A stretch of 61,685 bases of DNA, from NCBI GenBank assembly GCA_031268335.1, contig JAIRXG010000018.1, positions 1 through 61,685 on the forward strand, written 5' to 3'. Source of the DNA: Campylobacteraceae bacterium (lineage in GTDB: Bacteria > Campylobacterota > Campylobacteria > Campylobacterales > Campylobacteraceae). The position numbers and the translations under genes are program-made. Below, piece by piece: positions 38,667 through 48,738 of the stretch. Under the pieces are notes generated by a model. That model made no database searches. It was not told where the DNA came from and was given only the letters and a program-made list of their open reading frames with translations. The first letter of the stretch is position 1, and each line of letters begins with the position of its first letter.

Positions 38667-39255
38667 AAAATCAAAGCAAGAGATAAAAATCTTAAAAGTA
38701 GAATCAAATATATTATCTCAGTATATACAACCTTTTAGAGTTTTCTATACTCAAAACTATGAAGAAAAAAAGTGGGATTTTGTAAAGACCCATGACAGCG
38801 TCGCATGTCTTTTGTATCATACGCAAAAAGAGGCATTTTTGCTTGTTAAGCAGTTTCGTCCGCCTGTTTATCTGCATGATACATGTGATGGATTTACTTA
38901 CGAGATGTGCGCTGGAATTTTGGATAAAAATAAAAGTTTGGAACAGATAATGAGAGAAGAGATTTTGGAAGAGTGCGGATATGACGTAGCCATAGAAAGC
39001 ATAGAAAAAATCACCTCTTTTTACACCGGTGTCGGTTTTGCCGGCTCAAAACAAACATTATATTTTGCCAATATAGACGAGAGTATGAAAAAACAAGAGG
39101 GCGGGGGAGTGGAAGAGGAGGATATAGAACTTGTCTTTTTATCTAAAAATGAAGTAAAAAAATTTATGTATGATGAAAGCAAAGCGAAAACCCCAGGTGT
39201 GCTTTTTGCTATTTTTTGGTTTTTTGAAAATAAATCTGATTTGTTAAAAAGATGA
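38656..39255 (+). CDS. NUDIX hydrolase (ADP-ribose / UDP-glucose pyrophosphatase type)
   Basis: 199 residues. The Nudix helix reads GILDKNKSLEQIMREEILEE followed by CGY. It keeps the metal-binding EE of the REUXEEXGU motif, but the first Glu is Lys and the Arg is Glu. KQFRPPVYLHD and FTYEMCAGI before the box place it with NudF/UGPP enzymes, which cleave nucleoside diphosphate sugars. Starts inside the peptidase gene, so it is co-translated. Confidence 0.82.
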   Translation: MNNEKSKQEIKILKVESNILSQYIQPFRVFYTQNYEEKKWDFVKTHDSVACLLYHTQKEAFLLVKQFRPPVYLHDTCDGFTYEMCAGILDKNKSLEQIMREEILEECGYDVAIESIEKITSFYTGVGFAGSKQTLYFANIDESMKKQEGGGVEEEDIELVFLSKNEVKKFMYDESKAKTPGVLFAIFWFFENKSDLLKR

Positions 39256-39962
39256 CTTTGCCACAATAAAATAGCCTTTACATGTAGTGCGGTGATTTTA
39301 AAAGATTGAACTTCGAAAATATTTTAGCGATCAAGTGTGCGGTGTCAGCGATGCTTTTAGTAAACTTAAGTATTTATGCAAAATTGTATTAATAATATTT
39401 GCCGATAGCTATTGTTGTTATGGCGTCTAATAAACAAAATTTTAAATATAATGGATATTTTAACCGACAATAAACTTCTATATCGCTTACATGTATTCAC
39501 TATTTTATCTTTTATCATTCTTGATTTGAATATAATAATGTTTAAAAATTGCCCTCAAATAATAAAATCGCGTGTATTGGCAACACTTTAAAAGGTACAA
39601 AACCAAAACATAAAATATTACGCAAAAATTTAAAAGTAAAGTTTGAAACCTTTTATGTTAATCGCTGTTTGTAATTTTTTAAAATTGTTATTTTGAGGTA
39701 AAATCGCTAACTTTAAGGGGTTGCTAAAGATAGAAGTGTTGTTTTTGCAATCCAAAATAAATTTCTAAAAAACAGTGAATTGTTGATATTCTAATAAGAA
39801 TTATAAAGATAAGTTTTGGCGCATTTATTTAGCAGTCGACATAAAATGCGCAAGAAGACAAAAATAACTGCGGCAGTAAATTAAATAGAACAGTTGTTGA
39901 AATTGCCACATAAAAATATTGGATAAGATTTTTCGATAGAAAAACTTTAGGGCATAAAAAGA
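39256..39962. other. Long AT-rich intergenic region with two TACATGTA
   Basis: TACATGTA at 39279 and 39488. No ORF of credible length and no RNA recognised. It lies between converging genes, so it holds no required promoter, which makes its length notable. Confidence 0.45.
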
Positions 39963-40190
39963 TCAATCACTCAAATTGTGTTTTTTGCTATGCGAAGGAG
40001 TCTGATAGCTATCGTCTATACCGTCGTCATACTCAAAATGAAAAAAGCGCTCGTAGCCAAGTTTTTCTAACTCGTCATCCAAATATTGCGGTGAAATGGT
40101 CTTTTGCTTGCATTTTTCTATGATAATATCTATATCATTTTCACTGACGCCGCAAAAGCGCATTTCTAAAATCGCCTCTTCTTTTGTCAT
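39963..40190 (-). CDS. Small conserved protein of unknown function
   Basis: 75 residues from ATG 40190, preceded by AGAGGA; an ATG four codons earlier lacks a ribosome site. A helical N-terminal half (TKEEAILEMRFCGVSENDID) resembles DNA-binding or adaptor helices of small Campylobacterota proteins. The end is acidic and then His/Lys-rich. I do not recognise the family. It lies 100 bp downstream of gltD on the same strand. Confidence 0.6.
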   Translation of the reverse strand: MTKEEAILEMRFCGVSENDIDIIIEKCKQKTISPQYLDDELEKLGYERFFHFEYDDGIDDSYQTPSHSKKHNLSD

Positions 40191-40290
40191 CAATCCTCTC
40201 ATATTTTAAGCGAAATTTGCTTAGTGAATATTATAATTGCAATATGCAATTATAATATATATTGTGCTTAAAATATAATTAATATACTTT

Positions 40291-41676
40291 TTATAAAGAT
40301 AAATCGTGTAAAATTTGTAATGCGGCCGCTTTGCCGTCGGCAGCAGCGTTTATGACCAAAGCCGCTCCTCTTGTACAATCTCCACCCGCATAAACTCCGG
40401 TTTTACTGGTGCGACATTTGTTATCAACCACAATAACTCCGCGGCTATTTACCTCTATGCCATTTTCAGACAAAAATGTTGGATTGCTCGGGCTAAATCC
40501 AAGCGCAAAGATGATAATATCCGCATCTACTTTGAAATCCCCGCCTTTAACTATCTCCACACTTTGTCTTCCATCGACAGTTTTATTGCTCATGATGGTT
40601 TTTTGCATGTTAATGCCAATTACGCTACCTTCATTATTGATCACAATATCTTTCGGCACTACATTATATACGAAGATAACTCCTTCGTCTAAAGCATTTT
40701 TAAACTCTTTTTTGGAACCGGGCATATTAAATTTATCGCGTCTGTATAGACATGTAACACTTCTTGCGCCTTCTCTTACAGCTGTTCGCAAACAATCCAT
40801 AGCAGTATCGCCTCCTCCTATTACTACTACGTTTTTATTTGCCACGTCAATAGAGGTGTCAAAATCTTCTTTAAACTGTTTTTTTTGTATATTGCGCAAA
40901 AAGTCTATCGCCATAATCGTACCTTTTGCATTTTCATTTACGATATTTGCTCTATTTGATTGCTCTGCGCCCATTCCTAAAAAGACAGCATTATGCAAAT
41001 TTACAAGTTCTGAAAATGATATATCTTCACCTATTTTAGTATTTGTTCTAAGTTCCATTCCGGCTTCTTTCAGCCATCCAATACGTCTTGCTACAATCTC
41101 TTTTTCTATTTTAAAGCCTGGTATCCCATAAGTTAAAAGCCCGCCCGCTCTATTTTGTTTTTCATACATGGTAACATCTACGCCAGCCCTCAAAAGATAC
41201 GTTGCTGCTGCTATGGATGCGGGACCAGAACCCACTACCGCTACGGATTTTCCAACTTTTTTTTGCGAGAATTTCGGTTTCAACCCGTTTCTTATGCCGT
41301 TTTCGCTTATGGCAACCTCTATGGCTCCTATAGTTACGGCTTTGTGTCCGTCATTTAGTGAACAGTCGCCTTCGCAAAGCCTATCTTGTGGACATACGCG
41401 TCCTGTAATTTCTGGGAAAGGATTTGTTTCATTTGAAAGCGCAAACGCCAAATTTATATCGTATTTTCCGCCGATAGCTCTAAGCCAAAAAGGTATTAGA
41501 TTGTGAAGCGGGCATTTGTTATGACAAAAAGGATCTCCGCATTGAATGCAACGACTTGCTTGCTCTTTCATATCGTTTTTTGGCAAAAGCTCGTAAATCT
41601 CTTTATAATCTTTAGTTCTTTCAAGTTGCGAACGCTTTTGCGGTTCCATTCTCTCTATAGTTAAAAAGTTTTGCAT
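40291..41676 (-). CDS. gltD: Glutamate synthase small (beta) subunit
   Basis: 461 residues. N-terminal Cys clusters CIQCGDPFCHNKCPLH and CPQDRLCEGDC hold 4Fe-4S centres. Two dinucleotide folds follow: VAVVGSGPASIAAA (FAD) and VVVIGGGDTAMDC (NADPH). GVYAGGDCTRGAALV is at the C-terminus. It feeds electrons from NADPH to GltB for glutamate formation from glutamine and 2-oxoglutarate. One base separates it from gltB; the two form one operon. Confidence 0.95.
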   Translation of the reverse strand: MQNFLTIERMEPQKRSQLERTKDYKEIYELLPKNDMKEQASRCIQCGDPFCHNKCPLHNLIPFWLRAIGGKYDINLAFALSNETNPFPEITGRVCPQDRLCEGDCSLNDGHKAVTIGAIEVAISENGIRNGLKPKFSQKKVGKSVAVVGSGPASIAAATYLLRAGVDVTMYEKQNRAGGLLTYGIPGFKIEKEIVARRIGWLKEAGMELRTNTKIGEDISFSELVNLHNAVFLGMGAEQSNRANIVNENAKGTIMAIDFLRNIQKKQFKEDFDTSIDVANKNVVVIGGGDTAMDCLRTAVREGARSVTCLYRRDKFNMPGSKKEFKNALDEGVIFVYNVVPKDIVINNEGSVIGINMQKTIMSNKTVDGRQSVEIVKGGDFKVDADIIIFALGFSPSNPTFLSENGIEVNSRGVIVVDNKCRTSKTGVYAGGDCTRGAALVINAAADGKAAALQILHDLSL

Positions 41677-41677
41677 A

Positions 41678-44600
41678 TTAGTTTCCTTCGTATGGATTTA
41701 GAGGTAGTCTCGTCATATCTTTGGGATATACCATCCAAAAATCTCTTATAGCGTGTCTAAACGTGTTCATTGTAAATTTGGCTTTTATACTCTGCGTTTC
41801 GTTTATGTGCATTCTCAAAAGTTTTTTTAGAGTATGCCTTGCTTCGTCCATTTCATCCGTATCTATACGCACAGCTTTTACGAGTTCTTGGTTTAACTTA
41901 TCTATAAAATCATGGTTTTTATCGTATACAAAAACTACCCCCCCAGTCATTCCTGCGCCAAAATTCATTCCCGTTTCGCCAAGTATCAACACTTCTCCGC
42001 CGGTCATATATTCACATGCATGATCTCCCGTGCCTTCTACTATTGCTACAGCGCCTGAATTTCTTACGCAAAATCTTTCGCCGACATTTCCAGCGACGAA
42101 AAGTTGTCCGCCTGTAGCGCCGTAAAGACATGTATTACCGGCACATGAGAAGTTTTCGCCCTGAATTTTAGGCGTAATTACTATCTTGCCGCCATTCATG
42201 CCTTTACCCACGTAATCATTGGCAATACCATTTAAGTGGATACTGACGCCGTTAATTAAAAATGCGCCTAAAGATTGTCCCGCTACTCCGTTTAGGTTGT
42301 ATACTATGCTATTTTCTTTAAGACCTTTGTTTCCATAAAATTTTGCTATTTCTCCGCTTGTTCTTGCGCCGAAACTTCTATTTATGTTGGTTATAGTTTT
42401 ATTCAAGACTATATGTTCATTTGGATTTTCTATAACTTTATAAACTTCTTTTAAAATCTCATTTTCAAATTCGTTTTTGTCGTAAGGAGGATTGCTTGCT
42501 CTTTTACATGTATTGACACCTTCGATGTTTGTCAAAATGGCGCCAAAATCAAATTTTTTAGCAAACTCATCGTCTTTTATATTCAAAAGGTCATTTCTGC
42601 CGATAATCTCTTCAAGCGAAGCATAACCCAAAGATGCCAATATCTCTCTCACGTCTTCGGCTAAAAGTGTGAGATAATTTACTATCCTATCCGCTGTGCC
42701 GTTAAAATTTTTCCTCAATTCAGCATCTTGCGTAGCGACCCCGACAGAACATCTGTTTAAATGACATACCCTCAACATTTTGCAGCCAACAATGTTAAGA
42801 AGCAATGTTCCAAAAGCGTAACTTTCTGCCCCCAAAAGAGCAGCTTTGACAATATCCAATCCTATTTTTAAACCGCCGTCTGTTTGAATATGTACAAATT
42901 CTCGCAGATTGTTATATTTTAGAGCATTTTGAGCTTCGCTAAGTCCTATTTCCCACGGGTCTCCGGCAAACTTTATAGATGTGAGCGGAGCAGCGCCGGT
43001 TCCACCGTCATTTCCTGAAATAATGATTTTGTCCGCATATGCTTTTGCTACTCCAGCCGCAATTGTTCCGACCCCTGTTGTAGAAACAAGCTTAACCGTA
43101 ATAATAGCTTGCGGATTTACTTGTTTTAAGTCAAATATGAGTTGCGCTAAATCCTCTATGGAATAAATATCGTGATGAGGCGGAGGAGATATGAGCGTAA
43201 CGCCTGGAGTCGTGTATCGTAAACTCGCAATCAAAGGCGTTACTTTATGACCTGGCAACTGTCCTCCTTCACCCGGTTTGGCACCTTGAGCAACTTTGAT
43301 TTGTATTTCCGAAGCGCTTCTTAAGTATTCCGGAGTTACGCCAAAACGTCCCGAAGCTATTTGTTTAATCTTGGAATTTTTTTCACTTTTGAGTCTGTCG
43401 GTTGCTTCTCCGCCTTCGCCCGAATTTGACATACCGCCGATTTTATACATAGCAAGAGCAATGGCTTCGTGAGCTTCCGGCGATATTGAACCCAAACTCA
43501 TAGCTGCTCCGTTAAAGCGTTTAAATATTTCGGATATTGGTTCTACATCCTTGATATTTATCGGTTTTTTGTCGGACTTTATATCAAAAAAATCTCGAAT
43601 CATTTTAAGCTTTCTTGAGATAATCAATTTCTTTAAATATTCATAATCTTCTTTTTGTCCGCTTAAAGCTGTTTTATGAATAGCATGTATGATTTTTGGA
43701 TTATAGTCGTGGTACTCTTTACCTTCAAGATATTTATAAAAACCACCTGCCTCAAGAGGAAATATCTTTTCTTGTCTGTATATCTCAAAAGCTTTATAAT
43801 GATTTTGTTTAATGCGATTTTCTATATCTTCATAATTAAGTCCGCCCAACGCAGACGTTGAATTTCTAAAGCAGTCTTTTACTATCTCTTGCGATAATCC
43901 TAAAATATCAAAAAGCCCTGAACTTCTGTATGAAGCTATGGTTGATATGCCCATTTTGGATATAGTTTTTAACAGACCTTGATTTAGAGCATGCAGTACA
44001 TTTTTGAATGCTTCTCTTGTTTCATAACTATCAAAGTTTTGTCTCGTTGCTTCCTCTAAAACGGTGGCAAACAACAGATAAGGATAAACAGCGCTTGCGC
44101 CGCAAGATATCAAAGCTGCCATAGAGTGCGAATCAAATGCCTCTCCGCTTATAGCTACGATAGAAGCTTTATGTCTTACGCCGTTATCTGAAAGTGCATT
44201 ATTTACGCGCCCTACAACCATAGCCATAGGTATGGCGTTGTGAGTTTTGTCTATCTGCCTATCATCCAGAAAAACAATATGAACACCCTCATATCTTACT
44301 GCTTCCACGATATCATAAACCAAATCTTCCAAAGAGCCTCTTAGATTTTCCTCATATAACGTTGAAAATACGCGGCACTTATACTCTTTTTTGTAGAGCG
44401 GTTTATCCGGATCCCCAAAAGAGCGAAGCACTTCTACTCGCTCTTGACTTAATATGGGTGAAATTGCTTTGATACGAAAAGCATGGCTTGGGGTTTCGTC
44501 TAAAATATTATTTATCTGTCCAAAATCCGTGTTTAAACTCATAACGACCATCTCTCTTATCGGATCTATAGGAGGATTTGTAACTTGAGCGAATTTTTGT

Positions 44601-46102
44601 TTGAAAAAATCCGTAAAAGAGCGTTGGACTTCACTAAAAGCGGCAAGCGGAGTATCGTCTCCCATAGAACCTGTCGCCTCTTTGCCGTCTTTCGCCATTG
44701 GTTCTATTATCATCTCTTTTGTCTCTTGAGTAATATTATTGTAACGTTGCAAAAGAGTGAGATTGTCAATTTTATAATCATTTGTTTTAGCAAATAGTAT
44801 ATCCACATACTCTTGCAAATAAAACATATTTTTATTGAGCCATTCGGTATACGGATGGGAATTTTTAAGATAATCGTTTATTTCGCCGTTTTTCATCACT
44901 TTGCCAAATTTCAAATCAACTCCAAGCATTTCGCCGCTTTGGAGGCGTCCACGTTCTAAAATATTCTCCTCATCCATTTTAAGCACGCCGTATTCGCTTG
45001 CAATCAATATTTTTCTATCTTTTGTGATGATGTATTTTGCGGGTCTAAGACCATTTCTATCTAATATACATGCAATATATCGCCCATTAGTCAACGAAAT
45101 AGCCGCCGGTCCGTCCCACGGTTCAAAGCTGTTGCTCGCATATTCGTAAAAAGCTCTAAGTTGAGGATCTATGTGAGGGGAATTTTGCCAAGGGGCAGGG
45201 ATTAAAACGCGTGCGGCTTTGAAAAAATCATATCCGTTTACAAGTAAAAACTCAAACATATTGTCAAGACTTGCACTATCGCTCACATCATCGCTTGTTA
45301 TAGGAAGAATAGAACCTAACTCTTTAGATGAGTAAACAGAGCTTCTTAAAAATTCGCTTTTTGCCTTTAAATTAAATCTATTGGCGGATATGGAGTTTAT
45401 TTCGCCGTTGTGCGCGAGCGTTCTAAACGGTTGAGCAAGTTTCCATTTGGGCAATGTATTTGTAGAAAAACGCTGATGAAACAGAGCAAAAACAGACTTA
45501 AAGCCGCTATCTTGCAAGTCTTTGTAAAATTCTCTTAAGTGGTTTGGCATAACCAAACCTTTATATGAGATGACTGTATTTGAAAATGATGAAATGTAAA
45601 ATTCATCATCGGCTTTCAAAGCATTTTCTATATTTTTTCTTGTAAGATATAAAAGGGCTTCAAAACGTTTTGTGGCAATCATAGAATTTGGTATAACGAA
45701 AACTTGCGTAATTTTCGGAAGGGTCTTTAGAGCCAATTCCCCAAGAACATTTACATCGATAGGTACATCGCGGTAGAGCAAAACTTTTAAATCGTTTTGT
45801 TCGCAAATCTCAGAAAAGATATCCTTTTGTTTATTGTCGGTAAAAAAAACCATAGCAACTGCGAACTGTTTGGGCAAATCAATACCGAGTTTAGCCGCTT
45901 CTTTAGTCATAAACTCTACAGGCAAGGAAAAAAGCAATCCGCTGCCGTCTCCGCTTTTTCCATCTGCGGCGATAGCGCCTCTATGAACCATTTTTTCAAG
46001 AGCGCATATAGCGTCTTTGACTATATCATGAGAAGCTATATTGTCTATATTTGCAAGCAGTCCGAAACCACAGTTGTCTTTGTAACTTTTGTATAATTCC
46101 AT
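41678..46102 (-). CDS. gltB: Glutamate synthase large (alpha) subunit
   Basis: 1474 residues, normal for GltB. Class II glutaminase domain: a ten-residue propeptide MELYKSYKDN is followed by the nucleophile Cys11 (CGFGLLANI). Central and FMN-binding synthase domains contain KPGEGGQLPGHKV, ISPPPHHDIYSIEDLAQLI and ISGNDGGTGAAPLTSIK. The Cys cluster CKMLRVCHLNRCSVGVATQ binds 3Fe-4S. The GXGXG beta-helix ends the protein. It makes two glutamates from glutamine and 2-oxoglutarate. Confidence 0.96.
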   Translation of the reverse strand: MELYKSYKDNCGFGLLANIDNIASHDIVKDAICALEKMVHRGAIAADGKSGDGSGLLFSLPVEFMTKEAAKLGIDLPKQFAVAMVFFTDNKQKDIFSEICEQNDLKVLLYRDVPIDVNVLGELALKTLPKITQVFVIPNSMIATKRFEALLYLTRKNIENALKADDEFYISSFSNTVISYKGLVMPNHLREFYKDLQDSGFKSVFALFHQRFSTNTLPKWKLAQPFRTLAHNGEINSISANRFNLKAKSEFLRSSVYSSKELGSILPITSDDVSDSASLDNMFEFLLVNGYDFFKAARVLIPAPWQNSPHIDPQLRAFYEYASNSFEPWDGPAAISLTNGRYIACILDRNGLRPAKYIITKDRKILIASEYGVLKMDEENILERGRLQSGEMLGVDLKFGKVMKNGEINDYLKNSHPYTEWLNKNMFYLQEYVDILFAKTNDYKIDNLTLLQRYNNITQETKEMIIEPMAKDGKEATGSMGDDTPLAAFSEVQRSFTDFFKQKFAQVTNPPIDPIREMVVMSLNTDFGQINNILDETPSHAFRIKAISPILSQERVEVLRSFGDPDKPLYKKEYKCRVFSTLYEENLRGSLEDLVYDIVEAVRYEGVHIVFLDDRQIDKTHNAIPMAMVVGRVNNALSDNGVRHKASIVAISGEAFDSHSMAALISCGASAVYPYLLFATVLEEATRQNFDSYETREAFKNVLHALNQGLLKTISKMGISTIASYRSSGLFDILGLSQEIVKDCFRNSTSALGGLNYEDIENRIKQNHYKAFEIYRQEKIFPLEAGGFYKYLEGKEYHDYNPKIIHAIHKTALSGQKEDYEYLKKLIISRKLKMIRDFFDIKSDKKPINIKDVEPISEIFKRFNGAAMSLGSISPEAHEAIALAMYKIGGMSNSGEGGEATDRLKSEKNSKIKQIASGRFGVTPEYLRSASEIQIKVAQGAKPGEGGQLPGHKVTPLIASLRYTTPGVTLISPPPHHDIYSIEDLAQLIFDLKQVNPQAIITVKLVSTTGVGTIAAGVAKAYADKIIISGNDGGTGAAPLTSIKFAGDPWEIGLSEAQNALKYNNLREFVHIQTDGGLKIGLDIVKAALLGAESYAFGTLLLNIVGCKMLRVCHLNRCSVGVATQDAELRKNFNGTADRIVNYLTLLAEDVREILASLGYASLEEIIGRNDLLNIKDDEFAKKFDFGAILTNIEGVNTCKRASNPPYDKNEFENEILKEVYKVIENPNEHIVLNKTITNINRSFGARTSGEIAKFYGNKGLKENSIVYNLNGVAGQSLGAFLINGVSIHLNGIANDYVGKGMNGGKIVITPKIQGENFSCAGNTCLYGATGGQLFVAGNVGERFCVRNSGAVAIVEGTGDHACEYMTGGEVLILGETGMNFGAGMTGGVVFVYDKNHDFIDKLNQELVKAVRIDTDEMDEARHTLKKLLRMHINETQSIKAKFTMNTFRHAIRDFWMVYPKDMTRLPLNPYEGN

Positions 46103-46414
46103 TGCTCCGCCTAAATAATTTTTTCAAAAAAAGTTCACGAATATACCAAAAAAAAGCTTTAATATCAATTATATGTATAATGTGAGATTTTTGCAATTTC
46201 TAATATCAAAATTAAAATTAATTTTCAATAAAAGTTTAGCAATTTTTTTTATTACAAAAGTAAGCATACATGTAATGAAGGATTTTTTGTGAATTTTAAG
46301 ATGTAAAAATCAATTTTTTACATCTGAACACTAAAAATAAAACAAACTTTAATAATTAAATCGATATTATACTAACTTGACTTTTGTCAATAGATTTTTT
46401 TAAGGACATATGAC
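46103..46414. promoter_or_regulatory. Divergent promoter region of gltBD and the RRM gene
   Basis: AT-rich, with TACATGTA at 46267. On the RRM side, TATTAT/TATACT (46365-46373) is a candidate -10. The perfect palindrome TTGAC-TTTT-GTCAA (46377-46390) lies right after it, either at the transcript 5' end as a small hairpin or as an operator. AAGGA precedes the GTG start. Confidence 0.45.
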
Positions 46415-46687
46415 GTGAATATTTACGTTGGAAATTTGTCATACAAGATGACTGAGAGCGAACTGGAGGCTATATTCGGACAATTTGGTACGGTATTAAG
46501 TGCAAAGATAGTAACGGATAGAGATACAAACCGATCAAAAGGTTTTGCATTTGTGGAAATGGCGGATGAAGCAGCTGCACAAGAAGCTATAGAACAACTT
46601 AACAACAAAGAAGTAGGTGGAAGAAACCTTCGAGTAAACGAGGCAAAACCTCGCGAAGAGAAACCAAGAAGAGCAGCTCGCTATTAA
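46415..46687 (+). CDS. RRM-type RNA-binding protein
   Basis: 90 residues from GTG. A single RNA-recognition motif: NIYVGNLSYKMTE (RNP2) and RSKGFAFVEM (RNP1) with the aromatic residues that stack on RNA, then a basic tail REEKPRRAARY. Such glycine-poor short RRM proteins are common in Campylobacterota and cyanobacteria and bind RNA, often in cold or stress. The target is unknown. Its own intrinsic terminator follows. Confidence 0.92.
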   Translation: MNIYVGNLSYKMTESELEAIFGQFGTVLSAKIVTDRDTNRSKGFAFVEMADEAAAQEAIEQLNNKEVGGRNLRVNEAKPREEKPRRAARY

Positions 46688-46709
46688 TAAAATATAGATG
46701 TAGTTTAAC

Positions 46710-46741
46710 ACCCTTCGTATTTTCGTGCGAAGGGTTTTTTA
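46710..46741 (+). terminator. Intrinsic terminator of the RRM gene
   Basis: ACCCTTCG (46710-46717) pairs with CGAAGGGT (46728-46735), followed by TTTTT. It lies between the RRM gene and the GluQ-RS-like gene, nine bases before the latter's start codon. Confidence 0.88.
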
Positions 46742-46750
46742 TTTGGTAAT

Positions 46751-47653
46751 ATGCAAAATCTCACAAGAATCGCCCCTACTCCAAGCGGTTTTATTCACAC
46801 TGGCAACGCTCTTAATTTTATACTAACTTATGTCCTTGCACGTCATATAAATGCAAAAATAGAACTTAGAATTGACGATATCGACCAAAATCGCTCAAAA
46901 GATATTTACATAGAAGATATTTTTGAAACTCTTAAATGGCTTAGACTTGATTGGGACTTGGGTGCGCGTGATAAAGATGACTTTTTGAAAAACTATTCGT
47001 TTATCCATAAGCAAAAAATACTTTTTGAGACTATTTTATCACTTTGGCATAAAAATCCGGATATTTTTTACGCTTGTAAATGCTCGAAAAAAAAGATTAA
47101 CGGCGTCTATCGCGGCGATTGTATTAAATCCAAATTAGAATTAGAAAAGGGAAAAACCGCCCTAAAGCTACATGTAAACAATAATACCGATGTAATGCTT
47201 AAAGATAAATGCGTTGATATTTACAACACATTCGGCGATATAACGCTTTGGCGAAAAGAAGATTTCTGTTCGTATCAGTTCGCCTCGCTTTTTAGTGATG
47301 AAGAGCATAAAACAAGTTTGATTGTGCGAGGAGACGACCTTTTTAACTCAACCGCATTGCAACTTTATATGGCGCAGCTTTTTGGGTTTAAAAATTTTTT
47401 AAAAGCAACTTTTGTACATCATATTTTGATTTTTGATAAAAACGGTTTAAAACTATCAAAATCAAATGGTTCTGATGCGCTCGTGTCGTGGAGAAAAGGC
47501 GGCAAAAAACCAAATGAATTGTTTCAAAAAACAGCTCAAATGATAGGCGTCAAAGAGTTTTATCATGTGAATACAAAAGAAGATCTTCTTACATGTAAAG
47601 ATGAATTGGAAATGTTTTTGAGAATAAACGGGCAAAAGTTAAATTTTGTATAA
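46751..47653 (+). CDS. Glutamyl-Q tRNA(Asp) synthetase-like protein
   Basis: 300 residues, a GluRS catalytic core without the anticodon-binding half. TRIAPTPSGFIHTGN is the HIGH motif, LRIDDIDQNR the conserved loop, and KLSKS the KMSKS motif. CKCSKKKINGVYRGDC matches the zinc site (CxC-Y-C) of GluQ-RS (YadB), which attaches glutamate to queuosine of tRNA(Asp). Spacing and wording of the motifs recall Bacteroidota versions more than E. coli YadB (from memory). No clear ribosome site: the ATG follows a terminator closely. Confidence 0.8.
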   Translation: MQNLTRIAPTPSGFIHTGNALNFILTYVLARHINAKIELRIDDIDQNRSKDIYIEDIFETLKWLRLDWDLGARDKDDFLKNYSFIHKQKILFETILSLWHKNPDIFYACKCSKKKINGVYRGDCIKSKLELEKGKTALKLHVNNNTDVMLKDKCVDIYNTFGDITLWRKEDFCSYQFASLFSDEEHKTSLIVRGDDLFNSTALQLYMAQLFGFKNFLKATFVHHILIFDKNGLKLSKSNGSDALVSWRKGGKKPNELFQKTAQMIGVKEFYHVNTKEDLLTCKDELEMFLRINGQKLNFV

Positions 47654-48042
47654 TTTTTATTTCTTACAGCAAATTAGACAAATCTAAGAGCAAAAAATGT
47701 GAGATATTTCAATGAGCTAAATAGCTAAAATGCAATTGCAAGAAAGGTCATAAAAGTCATATCATTTTTTTTGCAAATGACGAATACATTGCTATTTTAT
47801 TCAAATCTTTCTATCTTTCAAAACAATATAGCCATTAAAATTTCAATTTGCATTGATTGGTGAAAAAATAACATGAGATTTTCAATAAATATCTACATGT
47901 AAAAAATCATTTGGTAAGCGGTTAATAAAACGATGGGATAGTAAAATATACTTATATGTAATATTTATTTGGTTTTTGCGGCGCATGGGAAATAGAGACA
48001 AACACTACATGTAATATCTATTTGCAATGCAAAAAACTAATC
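47654..48042. other. Intergenic region between converging genes, two TACATGTA
   Basis: TACATGTA at 47894 and 48006. No gene or RNA recognised and no strong terminator seen. Confidence 0.45.
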
Positions 48043-48738
48043 TCAAATTTCTTTTAAACTATCTAATATTTTTTGCGTGGCGTCAAGTGGATTTTTCGCT
48101 TGGTATATCGGGCGTCCGACCACTATAAAATCGCATCTGTTTTTATAAGCCGTTTTGATATCTGCCACACGTTTTTGGTCGTCTTTTTGCGCATATCCAA
48201 ACGGTCTTATGCCGGGAGTTAGTGTGAGAAAATCATCATTTGTATATTTTTTTATCATCAAACTCTCATAAACAGAACAAACAACGCCCTCAATTCCACT
48301 CTCATAACTCTCTTTTGCAAACTGCAGCGCTTTTTTTTCTACTCCTTCATTATATATCGCTCGAAAACTGTTCTCGTCAAAACTTGTAAGTGCAGTTACG
48401 GAAAGCACAATAGGAGGATTCTTGATGCGGCTCAATCTATCTTTTACCATTTTCATAGCCGTTTTGCCACTGCTTGCATGTACATTGAACATTTCAACAT
48501 TAAGTTCAGCTATGGACTCAGCTGCATCAGCCATAGTATTTGGTATATCGTAAAGTTTCAAATCAAGAAAAATTTTGAAATCATCATTTATATTTTTAAG
48601 TTCGCTTACGATATTTTTACCGTCTCTTATAAATGAGCGAAGCCCGACTTTAAGCCAAACATCGCACTTTTTTAGAGATTTTGCTAAAGATATATTTTCT
48701 TTTTCGTCCGATAAATCCAAAGCTACGCAAAGCCTCAT
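48043..48738 (-). CDS. pyrF: Orotidine-5'-phosphate decarboxylase
   Basis: 231 residues. It makes UMP from OMP, the last step of pyrimidine synthesis. [12 protein letters not shown] carries the catalytic Lys-Asp pair; LDLSDE near the start and [21 protein letters not shown] bind phosphate. Its start overlaps the nusB stop by four bases. Last gene of the kdsA-ribH-nusB-pyrF run, the same order as in C. jejuni. Confidence 0.95.
   Translation of the reverse strand: MRLCVALDLSDEKENISLAKSLKKCDVWLKVGLRSFIRDGKNIVSELKNINDDFKIFLDLKLYDIPNTMADAAESIAELNVEMFNVHASSGKTAMKMVKDRLSRIKNPPIVLSVTALTSFDENSFRAIYNEGVEKKALQFAKESYESGIEGVVCSVYESLMIKKYTNDDFLTLTPGIRPFGYAQKDDQKRVADIKTAYKNRCDFIVVGRPIYQAKNPLDATQKILDSLKEI

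Noticed and set aside
40409..41131. 240-codon ORF on the plus strand
   Set aside because: It lies antisense within gltD, which has full domain support.
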